Position numbers and translations under genes: made by a program. Shown one piece after another: positions 51,964 to 61,038 of a DNA stretch of 64,000 nt. The notes beneath the pieces were generated by a model, which was not told the DNA's origin, searched no databases, and worked only from the letters and a program-made list of their open reading frames with translations. Where the stretch lies: assembly GCF_005795905.1 (NCBI RefSeq), contig NZ_VAWE01000001.1:8249501-8313500 (forward strand), written 5' to 3'. The DNA is from Streptomyces marianii. Its GTDB lineage: Bacteria; Actinomycetota; Actinomycetes; Streptomycetales; Streptomycetaceae. Position 1 is the first letter of the stretch. Every line of letters starts with the position of its first letter.

Positions 51964-52652
51964 ACCGTTCCACGCCTTCCTGATGTCGACCGTTTTGCCT
52001 GACCAGTGTTGGCGAAGGGGGCATGAGATGGGATGTGATCTCTGCCACGGAGGAGCTGGGCGGCCAAGGGCACGTCCCTCGTGTCGTGTGCGGCGGACCG
52101 CGCTGCGCGGTCCGGTACAGGGCCACGCATTCCCGACTCAGCGGTCGCGGCACAGCCTGGCTGTGACGAAGGACTCATCATGCTCGCGGCCGGGTATGAC
52201 CGCTCCGGGTCTCCGTGTCGTCGCGGAGTGTCAGCCGCACGACGGGCGAGGCACGAGATACGGAAAGAAAGAGTGCTTGCCGCTGCTCGCCGGAGTCGGC
52301 GTCTCCGCGCTGCCCCGCTGTCCGGTCGCCCCGCCCTGGCCGCTGGCTCGCTGGAACCGCCGCATCACGCGCAGGCCCAACCGCTCGACACTCCCTATCT
52401 CGTGTCTCGTCGTGCGCTCGGGGCCCTGTCGGCGCCCGTGGCCCTGGTGCGGCGTCAACTGCACCGACAGGCCGACTGCGCCGACGATGATCGAGACGAC
52501 GCCGATGGTGAGCTCCGGGCACCGGGGGCCCTGTGGCATGGCCCTCTGCACGCGGCGTCGGCCCGGTTCGACAAGGGTTGCGGTGCGGTACCCGGCATGC
52601 GGTGCCCGAAGGCCGTTGGGCGACGGGGCGCGGGGCTGCCGGAGGGGGTCGC
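51964..52652. other. Intergenic region, one weak small-protein candidate
   Basis: About 690 bases. A minus frame from ATG 52539 to 52231 (102 residues) begins MPQGPRCPELTIGVVSIIVG with one hydrophobic helix, but the rest is Arg/Gly-rich and no ribosome binding site is clear. I see nothing else. Confidence 0.3.
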
Positions 52653-53318
52653 TCACCGGGTCAGGTGGCGCAGTTCGCTCTCGTACAGCTCGGCCGGGTC
52701 CAGGCCCATGCCGGTGAAGTGGCCGGCGAGTTCGAGGGAGAGGACGCCGTGCAGGCGTGTCCAGAAGAGCAGGGCGCGGCGTAGGGCGGCCGGTGCTGCG
52801 GGGTGGTCGGCGGCCCACTGGCGGTGTCCGGCGAGGTGGGCTTCCAGGTGTGCGTCGGGGTGGTCGTCGTCCGGGCTTCGCACGGCTGTGCCGGTCGGGT
52901 GGGCGGCGTCGAGGAGGGCGTCCATGATCTCTGAGGCGATCGTGGTGACGTCGTCGGGCGCGTGGTAGCCGGGGACCGGTGTGCCGTAGACGAGGAAGTA
53001 GCGCTGCGGGTCCTCCAGTGCCCAGGTGCGCAGTGCGCGTCCCAGTGAGGCCAGGTCGGCATCCGTCGCGGCGGCGGCGCGGATGGTGTCGGCGAGGCTG
53101 CGGTAGGCGGTGCGGATCAGTTCGGTGATCAGCTCGTCCCGGCTGGCGAAGTAGCGGTAGAGGGCGGGTCCGCTCATGCCCATCTGCTTGGCGATGGCGT
53201 TGAGGGACAGCCCCGGTGCCCCGGCGGCAGCGATCTGTTCCCAGGCGCGTTCCTTGATCTCGGCGCGTAGCTGGGCCCGGTAGCGCTCGCGTGGTGTCTC
53301 GTTGCCCGCGACGGTCAT
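52653..53318 (-). CDS. TetR-family regulator
   Basis: The 221-residue protein starts at ATG 53318 after AAGGGA. Helix-turn-helix at about 23-65 (AWEQIAAAGAPGLSLNAIAK, QMGMSGPALYRYFASRDELI) and a TetR_C_13/WHG-type C-terminal domain (FLVYGTPVPGYHAPDD; LLFWTRLHGVLSLELAGHF). It diverges from a quinone-oxidoreductase gene across 175 bases and very likely represses it. The spacer has a strong promoter with overlapping GTTA/TAAC motifs. Confidence 0.9.
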   Translation of the reverse strand: MTVAGNETPRERYRAQLRAEIKERAWEQIAAAGAPGLSLNAIAKQMGMSGPALYRYFASRDELITELIRTAYRSLADTIRAAAATDADLASLGRALRTWALEDPQRYFLVYGTPVPGYHAPDDVTTIASEIMDALLDAAHPTGTAVRSPDDDHPDAHLEAHLAGHRQWAADHPAAPAALRRALLFWTRLHGVLSLELAGHFTGMGLDPAELYESELRHLTR

Positions 53319-53411
53319 GTGGACGTCCCTTCCCCTGTTGGGTCACCGGCTGCTGGAGGCCGGACGAGCCGCTCGGCGCGAGCCCTTCGTTAGACCCTAT
53401 TACGAACGCTC

Positions 53412-53439
53412 TTGACCGTCACTCCGATCAAGTTATAAC
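53412..53439 (+). promoter_or_regulatory. Strong sigma-70-type promoter for the quinone oxidoreductase gene
   Basis: TTGACC (53412-53417) and TATAAC (53434-53439) with a 16-base spacer. The near-consensus -10 is followed by CTCTAAC, and a related GTTAGA...GAAC element lies at 53389-53406; either could be the site for the divergent TetR. Confidence 0.7.
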
Positions 53440-53493
53440 CTCTAACTAAAGCGTCACCGGCTAACGGGGCTGGTGGGGGCGAAAGGGGTCGTC

Positions 53494-54525
53494 ATGAACG
53501 CCGGAGAAATGATGGAGATCGTGCTGCCGGGCAAGGTCGAGCCGGAGGGGCTTCAGATACGCCAGGGTGCCGTTCCGGCCGCCGGGCCGGGACAGGTCCT
53601 CGTCCGCATGGAGGCGACCGGTGTCTCGTTCGCCGAGCAGCAGATGCGCCGCGGCCGCTACTACGACCAGCCACCCTTCCCCTTCGTGCCCGGTTACGAC
53701 CTGGTCGGCACCGTCGTGGCGACCGGGGGCGGTGTCAGCGCCGACCTCGTCGGCACCCGGGTGGCCGCGCTGCTGAAGGTCGGCGGCTGGGCCAGCCACG
53801 TGGTCGTCGACGCCACCGACGTGGTGCCGGTCCCCGACGGGATCGGCGCGGCCGAGGCGGAGACCTTGGTGATCAACGGCGTCACGGCCTGGCAGATGCT
53901 GCACCGCAGGGCCCACGTCCATGCCGGGCAAACCGTCCTGGTTCACGGCGCCAACGGGGGAGTCGGGTCGGTCCTGGTCCAACTCGCGCAGGCCACGGGC
54001 GCGAAGGTGATCGGCACCGCGTCCGCCCGTCACCACGCCGCCCTGCGCGCTCAGGGGGTGACCCCGATCGACTACCGCACCGAGAACATCCCCGCCCGCG
54101 TCCGCGAACTCGCCCCCGGCGGCGTCGACGCCGTCTTCGACCACGTCGGTGGCCGCAGCGTCGTCACCTCCTGGCAACTGCTCGCCCCCGGCGGCACGCT
54201 CGTCTCCTACGGCAGCGCCTCCACCCGCGACGACGAGGGCTCCAAGCAGTGGCCCGTGCTCAAGCTGCTCGGCCGGGTATGGCTGTGGAACACCCTGCCC
54301 AACCGCCGCCACGCCTACTTCTTCAACGTCTGGGCCGGCCGGGCCCTCAGCCGCAGCCGCTTCCAGGCCAGGCTGCGCGCCGACCTCACCAAGGTCTTCG
54401 ACGCGCTGCGGCGCGGCGAGATCACCGCCCAGATCGCCGCCGAACTGCCCCTCACCCAGGTCGCCGAGGCGATGCGGCTGGCCGAGTCCGGCACCGTCGC
54501 CGGAAAGGTCGTCCTGCACGCCTGA
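53494..54525 (+). CDS. Zinc-independent quinone oxidoreductase (medium-chain reductase family)
   Basis: ATG 53494 has AAAGGGG six bases upstream and is preferred to GTG 53473. The 343-residue protein has the GroES-like part (MEATGVSFAEQQMRRGRYYD; VPGYDLVGTVVATG) and the Rossmann part with VHGANGGVGSVLVQLAQATGA and VTPIDYRTEN. No zinc ligands are seen. It likely reduces quinones or enones with NADPH. Expression is probably set by the divergent TetR protein. The next gene starts 97 bases on and may be in the same transcript. Confidence 0.88.
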   Translation: MNAGEMMEIVLPGKVEPEGLQIRQGAVPAAGPGQVLVRMEATGVSFAEQQMRRGRYYDQPPFPFVPGYDLVGTVVATGGGVSADLVGTRVAALLKVGGWASHVVVDATDVVPVPDGIGAAEAETLVINGVTAWQMLHRRAHVHAGQTVLVHGANGGVGSVLVQLAQATGAKVIGTASARHHAALRAQGVTPIDYRTENIPARVRELAPGGVDAVFDHVGGRSVVTSWQLLAPGGTLVSYGSASTRDDEGSKQWPVLKLLGRVWLWNTLPNRRHAYFFNVWAGRALSRSRFQARLRADLTKVFDALRRGEITAQIAAELPLTQVAEAMRLAESGTVAGKVVLHA

Positions 54526-54621
54526 CGCCGACCGCGAAAGCGGCACACCCACGCGCCCCCGTCCCCGCACGGTCCCCTCACCCCCGCGCTGTCGGCGCGA
54601 AGACTCTCAGGAGACAGCCCC

Positions 54622-56097
54622 GTGATCAGACTCCGCACCTACATCCGGAGTACCCTCTCCGCCGCCCTCGCCACGGCCGCCCTCGCCACCCCGGCGGTCG
54701 CCGCCCCCGCCCAAGGCCAGCCGGCTGCTCCCGCCGGCCGGATCAGCTGGAGCGCCTGTACCGACGAAGAGTTCGCGGGAATGCAGTGCGGCACGCTGCG
54801 GGTGCCGGTCGACCACGCCCGCCCCCGCGCCGGCAGCCTCACCCTCGCCCTGGTCCGCCGCCCCGCCGACGACCGGGCCCATCGCCGGGGCACCCTCCTG
54901 CTCAACGACGGAGCCGGCGGATCATCGATCGAACAACTCCGCCTGGCCATGCGCATCGGTTTCCCCTCGTTCGCCGGCGCCATGAGCCGCGACTTCGACC
55001 TGGTCGCCGTCGACCCGCGCGGAGTGGGCCACAGCACCCCGATCCGCTGCACCACACCTCTCAAGCCGGCCGGCGTCACCCACTTCCCGCAGAACCAGGA
55101 GCAGTTCGACACACTCGTCGCCCACAACCGCGCCTTCGCCGCCGACTGCCTGCGCAGCAACGGCCCCCTGGTCGCCCACACCGACCTCGCCGGCACCGCA
55201 CGGGACTTCGAAGCCGTACGCGTCGGCCTGGGTGAGAAGCAGCTCAACTGGTACGGCATCCACTACAGCACGCTCCTCGGACGCACCTACGCCGACCTGT
55301 ACCCCGGCCGGCTGCGCACCATGGTCCTCGACACCGCGCTGGACGACACCCTCCCGCCCACCGAACGCATCCGCCGCGAAGCAGCCACGGCCGAAGAAGC
55401 CTTCGACCGCTTCACCGCCTGGTGCGCCGCCTCGACGGACTGCGCCCTCAACGGCAAGGACGCCGCGGCCGAGTACGACGCCCTCGTCGCCCGCGCCGAC
55501 CGCACCCCGATCCCCACCACCGACGGCAGCCGGCCACTGACCGGCGAGGACATCCGCGCCGCCACCCAGGACTACCTGACCCTCTCCGGCGTCACCTGGC
55601 CCGCCCTCGCCCAGGCCGTCGTCGAGGCACAGGCCGGGGACGCGACCGACTTCACCTACGAACCCGACGACACCCTCGACCCTGTCCAGGTCCACATCCC
55701 CGCCTGCCTGGACACCGCACGCCCGGTGACCACCTTCGATCAGCTCACCCGCCTGCGCAACGACCTGGCACGCATCTCCCCGCACCTCGGCGGCGCTGTA
55801 CGCTCCTGGACCGCCCTCACCGGCTGCCTCGGCTGGCCCGTCCCTGCCCGCCCCGTCGCGGCCGGCGCCCCAGTGCACGGCGCACCGCCCGCGCTGATCC
55901 TGCAGTCGACCCACCAGGCTCTCGCCCCGCACAGCGCAGGCTTCGCCATGGCGGCCCAACTGCCCGGGAGCGTCGTCCTCAGCCGCGAAGGCGACGACTA
56001 CAGCATGTTCCTGCTCTCCCAGTGCGTGCGCGAAGCCACCAACCGCTACCTGACCACCCGAGCCCTGCCCGCACCCGGCACCACCTGCACCGACTGA
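54622..56097 (+). CDS. Secreted alpha/beta-hydrolase homologue with degenerate catalytic triad (pseudoenzyme)
   Basis: The 491-residue protein resembles the Streptomyces secreted tripeptidyl aminopeptidases (SAP/TAP type): signal peptide (1-28), CGTLRVPVDHARP, FDLVAVDPRGVGHST, ARDFEAVRVGLGEKQLNWYG and ATYAELYP-like RTYADLYPGRLRTMVLDTAL. But the nucleophile elbow GxSYG is GIHYS, putting His214 where Ser should be; the acid loop GDxD is QSTHQ; and the His loop GHG is GDDYS. The oxyanion GGPGGSG is NDGAGGSS. All three catalytic positions are changed while the fold and Cys pairs are kept, which suggests a binding or structural role. A bidirectional terminator follows. Confidence 0.85.
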   Translation: MIRLRTYIRSTLSAALATAALATPAVAAPAQGQPAAPAGRISWSACTDEEFAGMQCGTLRVPVDHARPRAGSLTLALVRRPADDRAHRRGTLLLNDGAGGSSIEQLRLAMRIGFPSFAGAMSRDFDLVAVDPRGVGHSTPIRCTTPLKPAGVTHFPQNQEQFDTLVAHNRAFAADCLRSNGPLVAHTDLAGTARDFEAVRVGLGEKQLNWYGIHYSTLLGRTYADLYPGRLRTMVLDTALDDTLPPTERIRREAATAEEAFDRFTAWCAASTDCALNGKDAAAEYDALVARADRTPIPTTDGSRPLTGEDIRAATQDYLTLSGVTWPALAQAVVEAQAGDATDFTYEPDDTLDPVQVHIPACLDTARPVTTFDQLTRLRNDLARISPHLGGAVRSWTALTGCLGWPVPARPVAAGAPVHGAPPALILQSTHQALAPHSAGFAMAAQLPGSVVLSREGDDYSMFLLSQCVREATNRYLTTRALPAPGTTCTD

Positions 56098-56186
56098 AAC
56101 CTGCATCGCGTCGACACCGTTGCCCGCGTTGCCATCGAGCCGAACCCCCTCGCCGTGGCTGCGGACTGGTGGGGCGGGGCTGGTCC

Positions 56187-56220
56187 GCTGACCGGTACTC
56201 GTCGGGGAGTACCGGTCAGC
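56187..56220. terminator. Bidirectional transcription terminator
   Basis: Perfect 14-bp stem (56187-56200 with 56207-56220, GCTGACCGGTACTC/GAGTACCGGTCAGC) and a 6-base loop GTCGGG, between two convergent genes. Confidence 0.85.
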
Positions 56221-56240
56221 AGCGTGTCACCGGCCGGGGG

Positions 56241-57818
56241 TCACTCGGCCGTGGCCAGGAATTCGAGCGGCTGTCGCACCGAGTCCGGACCGCGGACCCG
56301 GGTGCCGAAGACAACCAGCTCGCAGGCCCCCTCGGCACGGCAATCAACGGTGCGGCCATCGATGCTGGTGAACGTCACCGACAACGTGACCGTCTCGTCG
56401 ACATGGCCGCTGTCGCTGGTCGCCGGCGGCCTGCCGCGCGGACGGCAGCCGAGGGTGTCGGTCGCGCCGCTGGCGCACTCCATGACCGCCACGTGGTAGC
56501 GCGGTTCATAGCCTTCGCCGGTCGCGTGCACCGACTGGCCGCCCACCAGGCCCTCGTGAGGGTTCACCAGCAGGGTGGGGGGCGCCTCAGGGTCGCCGTC
56601 GGGCTGGAAGTGCAACGGGAGGGTGGCCAGCAGGGCCCCGGTGTTGTCCGTGAGGGCCAGGGAACACGGCTGGTCCGGCGCCACGGTGCGGCAGTCGATG
56701 CTGCCGGCGCCGGTGCCGAGTTGGGCGTACAGCTTCTTCGGCGCGGGTGCGTAGGTACCGTCCGGGTACACGCGGAACTGACGGCCCGTGGCATCGTCAC
56801 AGGTCGTCGCGGATGGCGAGGGCCCGCACTGCTTGACCCACACATAGGCCTTCGGCGGCCCGCCTGCGATGGTGAACGTGACGATGTCCCCGTCCAGCAG
56901 CGACGTCGCGCGGTTCGCTTCCAGCCGGGCGCCACCGGTGGTCGGTGACGTCTGTACGCGCTTCGCGGAGGCGTAGGCCCGCGCCGGCTGGGTGCTCGGC
57001 GGGGACTGCGGCTGCCAGGGGCCCCAGTCCCCGCCGGGTGCCGTCTGGACGATCTCCCAGATGCGGTCCCTGTTCCACTCTCGCGCCGTCACATGGAGGC
57101 GCCCGTCCTGAAGCTGTTCCACGGTGCTCGGCCGGCCGAGGCCCACGTTCGGTTCCGGCACCTGGCCCATGGACTGGACGGGCCCCCAGCCGGTACCTGC
57201 GTCCTGCTGGTGCCGCAGTTCCATCGCGCGGCCGGACCGCGACCCTGATGCCAGGGCGTCGATGCTGCCGTCCCGCTCCTTGAACAGCACGACTCCGCCT
57301 TGATACGGCGCCGGCGACAGCCCGAAGGGGGCGGGCACGCTCCAACCGCCCGTGCTGCCGTCCTCCTGCACGTGGCAGTACGAGCCGTAGCTGGGGAACA
57401 GCAGCTCGAGTCCGCCCGCCGAGTTCTCGACGGCAGAGATCGCGTGGCTCTTCGGCCCTACGGTTGCCGCGCCGACCCGCTGCCATGGCCCGAACGGGCC
57501 TGCCGGCTCGCCTTGTTCGCGCTGCCAGACAAAGGGCAAGTCCACGGTCGCGGTGGCGTCGTGGAAGAGCTGGAACTGAGCGATTCGGCCGTCTGCACGG
57601 TCCACGGACACCAGACTGTCGGAAACCGGCGTGCCCGCCCGGCCCTCGGCGGTGGGGTCGGTGGAGCATGCGGCAGCAGCGGATGCGGCGACCGCGGAGG
57701 CCGCCTGTGGTGATGCCGGGGCCGCCAGACCACCGGCGCAGGCGAGCACCAGCACGACCGCGCTGCGTCTCAACGCTCCCATGCGCGAGCCAACCCGTGT
57801 TCTTCGTCGTAAACCCAT
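56241..57818 (-). CDS. Secreted PLL-type beta-propeller with two neocarzinostatin-like domains
   Basis: ATG 57818 after GGGAG; 525 residues. A signal peptide with RRRTR n-region runs to about residue 45. Residues about 55-300 have repeated W/G/Q-rich units (FHDATATVDLPFVWQREQGE; VENSAGGLELLFPSYGSYC; STVEQLQDGRLHVTAREWNR) as in PLL/tachylectin-like propeller lectins. Then two tandem domains of the neocarzinostatin-apoprotein type: one with SLLDGDIVTFTIAG, QCGPSP and SIDCR...CSLALTD, and one with VNPHEGLVGGQSVHATGEGY, MECASG and TVDCR...CELVVFG. Such domains bind chromophores or carbohydrates. No enediyne biosynthesis gene is visible here. Confidence 0.72.
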   Translation of the reverse strand: MGLRRRTRVGSRMGALRRSAVVLVLACAGGLAAPASPQAASAVAASAAAACSTDPTAEGRAGTPVSDSLVSVDRADGRIAQFQLFHDATATVDLPFVWQREQGEPAGPFGPWQRVGAATVGPKSHAISAVENSAGGLELLFPSYGSYCHVQEDGSTGGWSVPAPFGLSPAPYQGGVVLFKERDGSIDALASGSRSGRAMELRHQQDAGTGWGPVQSMGQVPEPNVGLGRPSTVEQLQDGRLHVTAREWNRDRIWEIVQTAPGGDWGPWQPQSPPSTQPARAYASAKRVQTSPTTGGARLEANRATSLLDGDIVTFTIAGGPPKAYVWVKQCGPSPSATTCDDATGRQFRVYPDGTYAPAPKKLYAQLGTGAGSIDCRTVAPDQPCSLALTDNTGALLATLPLHFQPDGDPEAPPTLLVNPHEGLVGGQSVHATGEGYEPRYHVAVMECASGATDTLGCRPRGRPPATSDSGHVDETVTLSVTFTSIDGRTVDCRAEGACELVVFGTRVRGPDSVRQPLEFLATAE

Positions 57819-59600
57819 GTACTCCCGTCCTTCTTCGTCGACCTCCTTGGCCACGGACATCCTTGTGGTCTGCTTGGGACACTGCCAGCGGCAGCCGGCG
57901 TCACCGGCGCGAACAAGCCGACGTGCGGTATCCCGATCGCAGATCCGGGCGGAGGGCCCCGTCGGCCGGGATGCCGCGACTGCCAAGGCCGTGCCGTGGG
58001 ATGCCCCGGGTGACGATCCGAGGCGAGTGCGGCCTGCCCCTCGGACGGGACGAAGGCGTGAGGCGCAGGCCTGGTCGGCCCCGGAGTCCTCGTGCCGCAT
58101 CAGGCGACGTGCGCCGCGTCGCGGCGCCCGGCACGGCGACTCGCGGCGTTGCCGAATCAACCGAGCAGGCCCACTGCGAGGTCGATCCGGCGCCTTGCCA
58201 TCCTTCCCCTCGGCCCGGGAGGGCCGGGGGAGACCCCGTGCACATTGATCTTCTGCACCAGGGCAACCAGCAGATCCACCAGGGCAACATGTACCTCTCG
58301 GATTTCCGGGACACCGCCGAGGACGTACGGATCACGCTGCTCGCGGCGGCGGCCTCCCCGGGCCCGGCCCTCGACAGCGACGCCACCCTGGTCAGCTGCC
58401 ACTCGGGAGAAGGAGCAGACAGCGCCCACCTACAAGCGCGGCTTGATCAGGCGGTGGCCGCACCCGTTCCCGGAGCCGGGGTCCGACCGAGATCGCGAAA
58501 CCAGAAACCAGACCGGTGTATTAGCCGGGCTTGGTCCCGGTTGAACTGTTGAACCGAACAGCATGCAGCTCGGAGAGATCAATACTCGCGTGTTTGGCCG
58601 GAGGGGGCCTTACCAGCCGTTTCACAGAGAGGCAGGGCGAGTGGCAGGGCTGTCGACGGAGGTGAGGCGAGCGAGAGCCCGCTGTGGCGAATGGCGGAGA
58701 TCCAGCGGTTCCGGGGAGCGGGTGTGGTTCGTTCGGTTCCGAACTGCCGCGTGCAGACAGCGGCTTCCGTACCTGGGCCACCACCTCTCTACGGGACTCT
58801 TCGTCCCGGTCAGCAGCGCCGTTATCGAACACTTCCCGGGATTCCCGACGTCACTGCGGCCAGTCTCGCCGCAGACCATTTGCCAGGGACAAGGACAATG
58901 CCGTCGCTCCGCATCCGGAGCTGGGCGAGCTCGCGGCGGTGACCGAATACTGCCCTATGTGGCGGCGTGGCCGAATGTGAAGCCGTTGTGTTGTACGGGA
59001 GTTGGCACCGAGACATGATCTGTTCTCGTACAACCTGACTATTCATGCGGGAGTCGAGGTGTGATGTACCAACCCCTCCACAGGGTGGACCGGACAGCCT
59101 GCGAGTTGGCTTCCGGTCCCTGTGTCCCCGGAGCCCCAGTGCGGGGGGCCGGTCCCTGGACCGTCGGACACCTTCGCGCAGAGGAAGCCAAGGACGGTCC
59201 TTAGCCTGGGCCCAACGCAGGCCATCGCAGTTTCCTCCGCGCTACGGACACCGTGCACGCGCATGTTCACCCTGGTCGGGTGGGCCTGACGGCGTCAGCT
59301 TCATGGGCTTCGCCTCGCGCGCCGGAGTCCGCTACTGCAGCCCAGGCCACCCGGTCCGGGACGCTTCGTAGTCTCGGGGGCCCTGATCGGGGTGGCCTCC
59401 GGTCGGCTACGGCGACGTGGCCATCTGGCCGGCGACTCACCAGCACCACCGTCTCGCGCACCCTCTACGTCCCCTTCCGCCGGTGCCTTACCGCTTCGGG
59501 TGCTGCGACACAGGGGTGCGCTGTCAGGCCCCACACTGCGTTGTCCCTCTCGCATGCCATCGCTTCATGACGTCTCAATGCAAAGGAGTTCGTGATTCTC
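57819..59600. other. 1.8-kb stretch without a recognisable gene, upstream of the transglutaminase gene
   Basis: Between divergent genes. One plus frame around 58236-58550 (HIDLLHQGNQQIHQGNMYLS, then DFRDTAEDVRITLLAAAA) is weakly coding-like but not recognised. An 8-bp inverted repeat (GTTGTACG, 58990-58997 with 59027-59034) lies about 560 bases before the transglutaminase gene. The base composition is lower in G+C than the flanks in places. No gene can be defended. Confidence 0.4.
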
Positions 59601-60857
59601 ATGTACAAACGCTCGAGATTTCTGGCCTTCACCACCGTGGGCGTAGTGATGTGCGCCGCTGGTTTCATCCCGTCGGCCAGTCAGGCCGCCAACAGGGTCG
59701 AGGGGGAGAAGAGGGAGTCCTTTGCCGAAGAGCACGGCCTGACGGCAGATGATGTCAGGCACATCAACGCACTGAACGAAAGGGCTCTGAGTCTGGGTCA
59801 GCCCGACAAGCCCTCAGGGGCGTCGCTGCCGAGTGCCGTCGAATCCCCCAGGGCCTCCGCGGCGGCAAGCGGCAGGGTGACGCCTCCCGCCGAGCCGCTT
59901 GACCGCATGCCTGACGCGTACCGGACGTACGGGGGCAGGGCGACTACGGGCGTCAGTAACTACATACGCAAGTGGCAGCAGGTATACAGCCACCGCGATG
60001 GCCAGGCACGGCAGATGACCGAAGAGCAGAGAGAACAGCTGTCCTACGGTTGCGTGGGCGTCACCTGGGTCAACTCAGGCCCCTACCCGACGAACAAACT
60101 GGCGTTCGCCTCCTTCGATGAGAACAAATACAAGAATGCCCTGGAGAACACCACTCCCCGGCCAGGCGAGACCCAGGCCGAACTTGAAGGGCGCATCGCC
60201 AAGGAGAGCTTCGACGAGGGAAAGGGATTCAAGCGGGCTCGTGATGTGGCATCCATCATGAACAAGGCCCTGGAGAACGCACACGACGAGGGGACCTATC
60301 TCAGTAACCTCAAGGCAGAACTCACAAGAAACAACGACGCTCTGCGCAACGAAGACGCTCGCTCGAACTTCTACTCGGCTCTAAGGAACACCCCTTCCTT
60401 CAAGGACGGAGAGGGGGGCGACTACGACCCGTCCAGGATGAAGGCGGTCATCTACTCCAAGCACTTCTGGAGCGGACAGGATCCGCGGAGCTCCGCCAAC
60501 AAGAGGAAGTACGGCGACCCGGAGGCTTTCCGCCCCAACCCGAGCACAGGCCTGGTCGACATGTCGAAGGACAGGAACACCTCGCGCAGCCCCGGCAACT
60601 CAGGCGAAAGTTATGTCAATTTCGACTACGGATGGTTCGGTGACCAGAAGGAAGAAGACCACGACCAGACTGTGTGGACCCACGCCAACCACTATCACTC
60701 ACCCAACGGTGGCATGGGCCCGATGAAGGTATACGAGAGCAAGTTCCGGAACTGGTCCGCTGGATACGCAGACTTCGACCGCGGGACCTATATGATTACG
60801 TTCATACCGAAAAGTTGGAACACGGCCCCCGCCAAGGTGACGCAAGGCTGGCCGTAA
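59601..60857 (+). CDS. Secreted microbial transglutaminase (protein-glutamine gamma-glutamyltransferase), zymogen
   Basis: ATG 59601 is taken (GTG 59592 shares the AAAGGAG). The 418-residue precursor has a signal peptide (about 1-30), a propeptide (about 31-90; FAEEHGLTADDVRHINALNE matches the known pro-region) and the mature enzyme from about VTPPAEPLDRMPD. The active Cys is Cys151 in LSYGCVGVTWVNSG (Cys64 of mature S. mobaraensis enzyme); the Asp and His lie in VNFDYGWFG and WTHANHYHSPNG. It crosslinks Gln and Lys side chains outside the cell without Ca2+. The end, FIPKSWNTAPAKVTQGWP, is as in the family. Several surface loops differ from the S. mobaraensis protein. Confidence 0.95.
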   Translation: MYKRSRFLAFTTVGVVMCAAGFIPSASQAANRVEGEKRESFAEEHGLTADDVRHINALNERALSLGQPDKPSGASLPSAVESPRASAAASGRVTPPAEPLDRMPDAYRTYGGRATTGVSNYIRKWQQVYSHRDGQARQMTEEQREQLSYGCVGVTWVNSGPYPTNKLAFASFDENKYKNALENTTPRPGETQAELEGRIAKESFDEGKGFKRARDVASIMNKALENAHDEGTYLSNLKAELTRNNDALRNEDARSNFYSALRNTPSFKDGEGGDYDPSRMKAVIYSKHFWSGQDPRSSANKRKYGDPEAFRPNPSTGLVDMSKDRNTSRSPGNSGESYVNFDYGWFGDQKEEDHDQTVWTHANHYHSPNGGMGPMKVYESKFRNWSAGYADFDRGTYMITFIPKSWNTAPAKVTQGWP

Positions 60858-61038
60858 CGCCTGCCCCTCACAGGGACACGGCCTGGCGCAGCGGCCCTCG
60901 CGTTCAGGGCTTGTTCGCCGCGATGGCCGGCGACGGACGCACCGTCACCCAGCTGCCCGTACCCGCCTCCCCGGTTCTCGGGGGCACCTCAGGTCCGGAG
61001 CGGTGGTTACCCATCCGCTATGCCTGATAACCGGGACT
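60858..61038. other. Spacer after the transglutaminase gene
   Basis: About 180 bases. No clear terminator; the remainder of the IS debris begins at 61039. Confidence 0.35.

Noticed and set aside
58521..59570. Several 60-110 codon frames upstream of the transglutaminase gene
   Set aside because: They overlap each other on both strands, lack ribosome binding sites and have atypical codon use.
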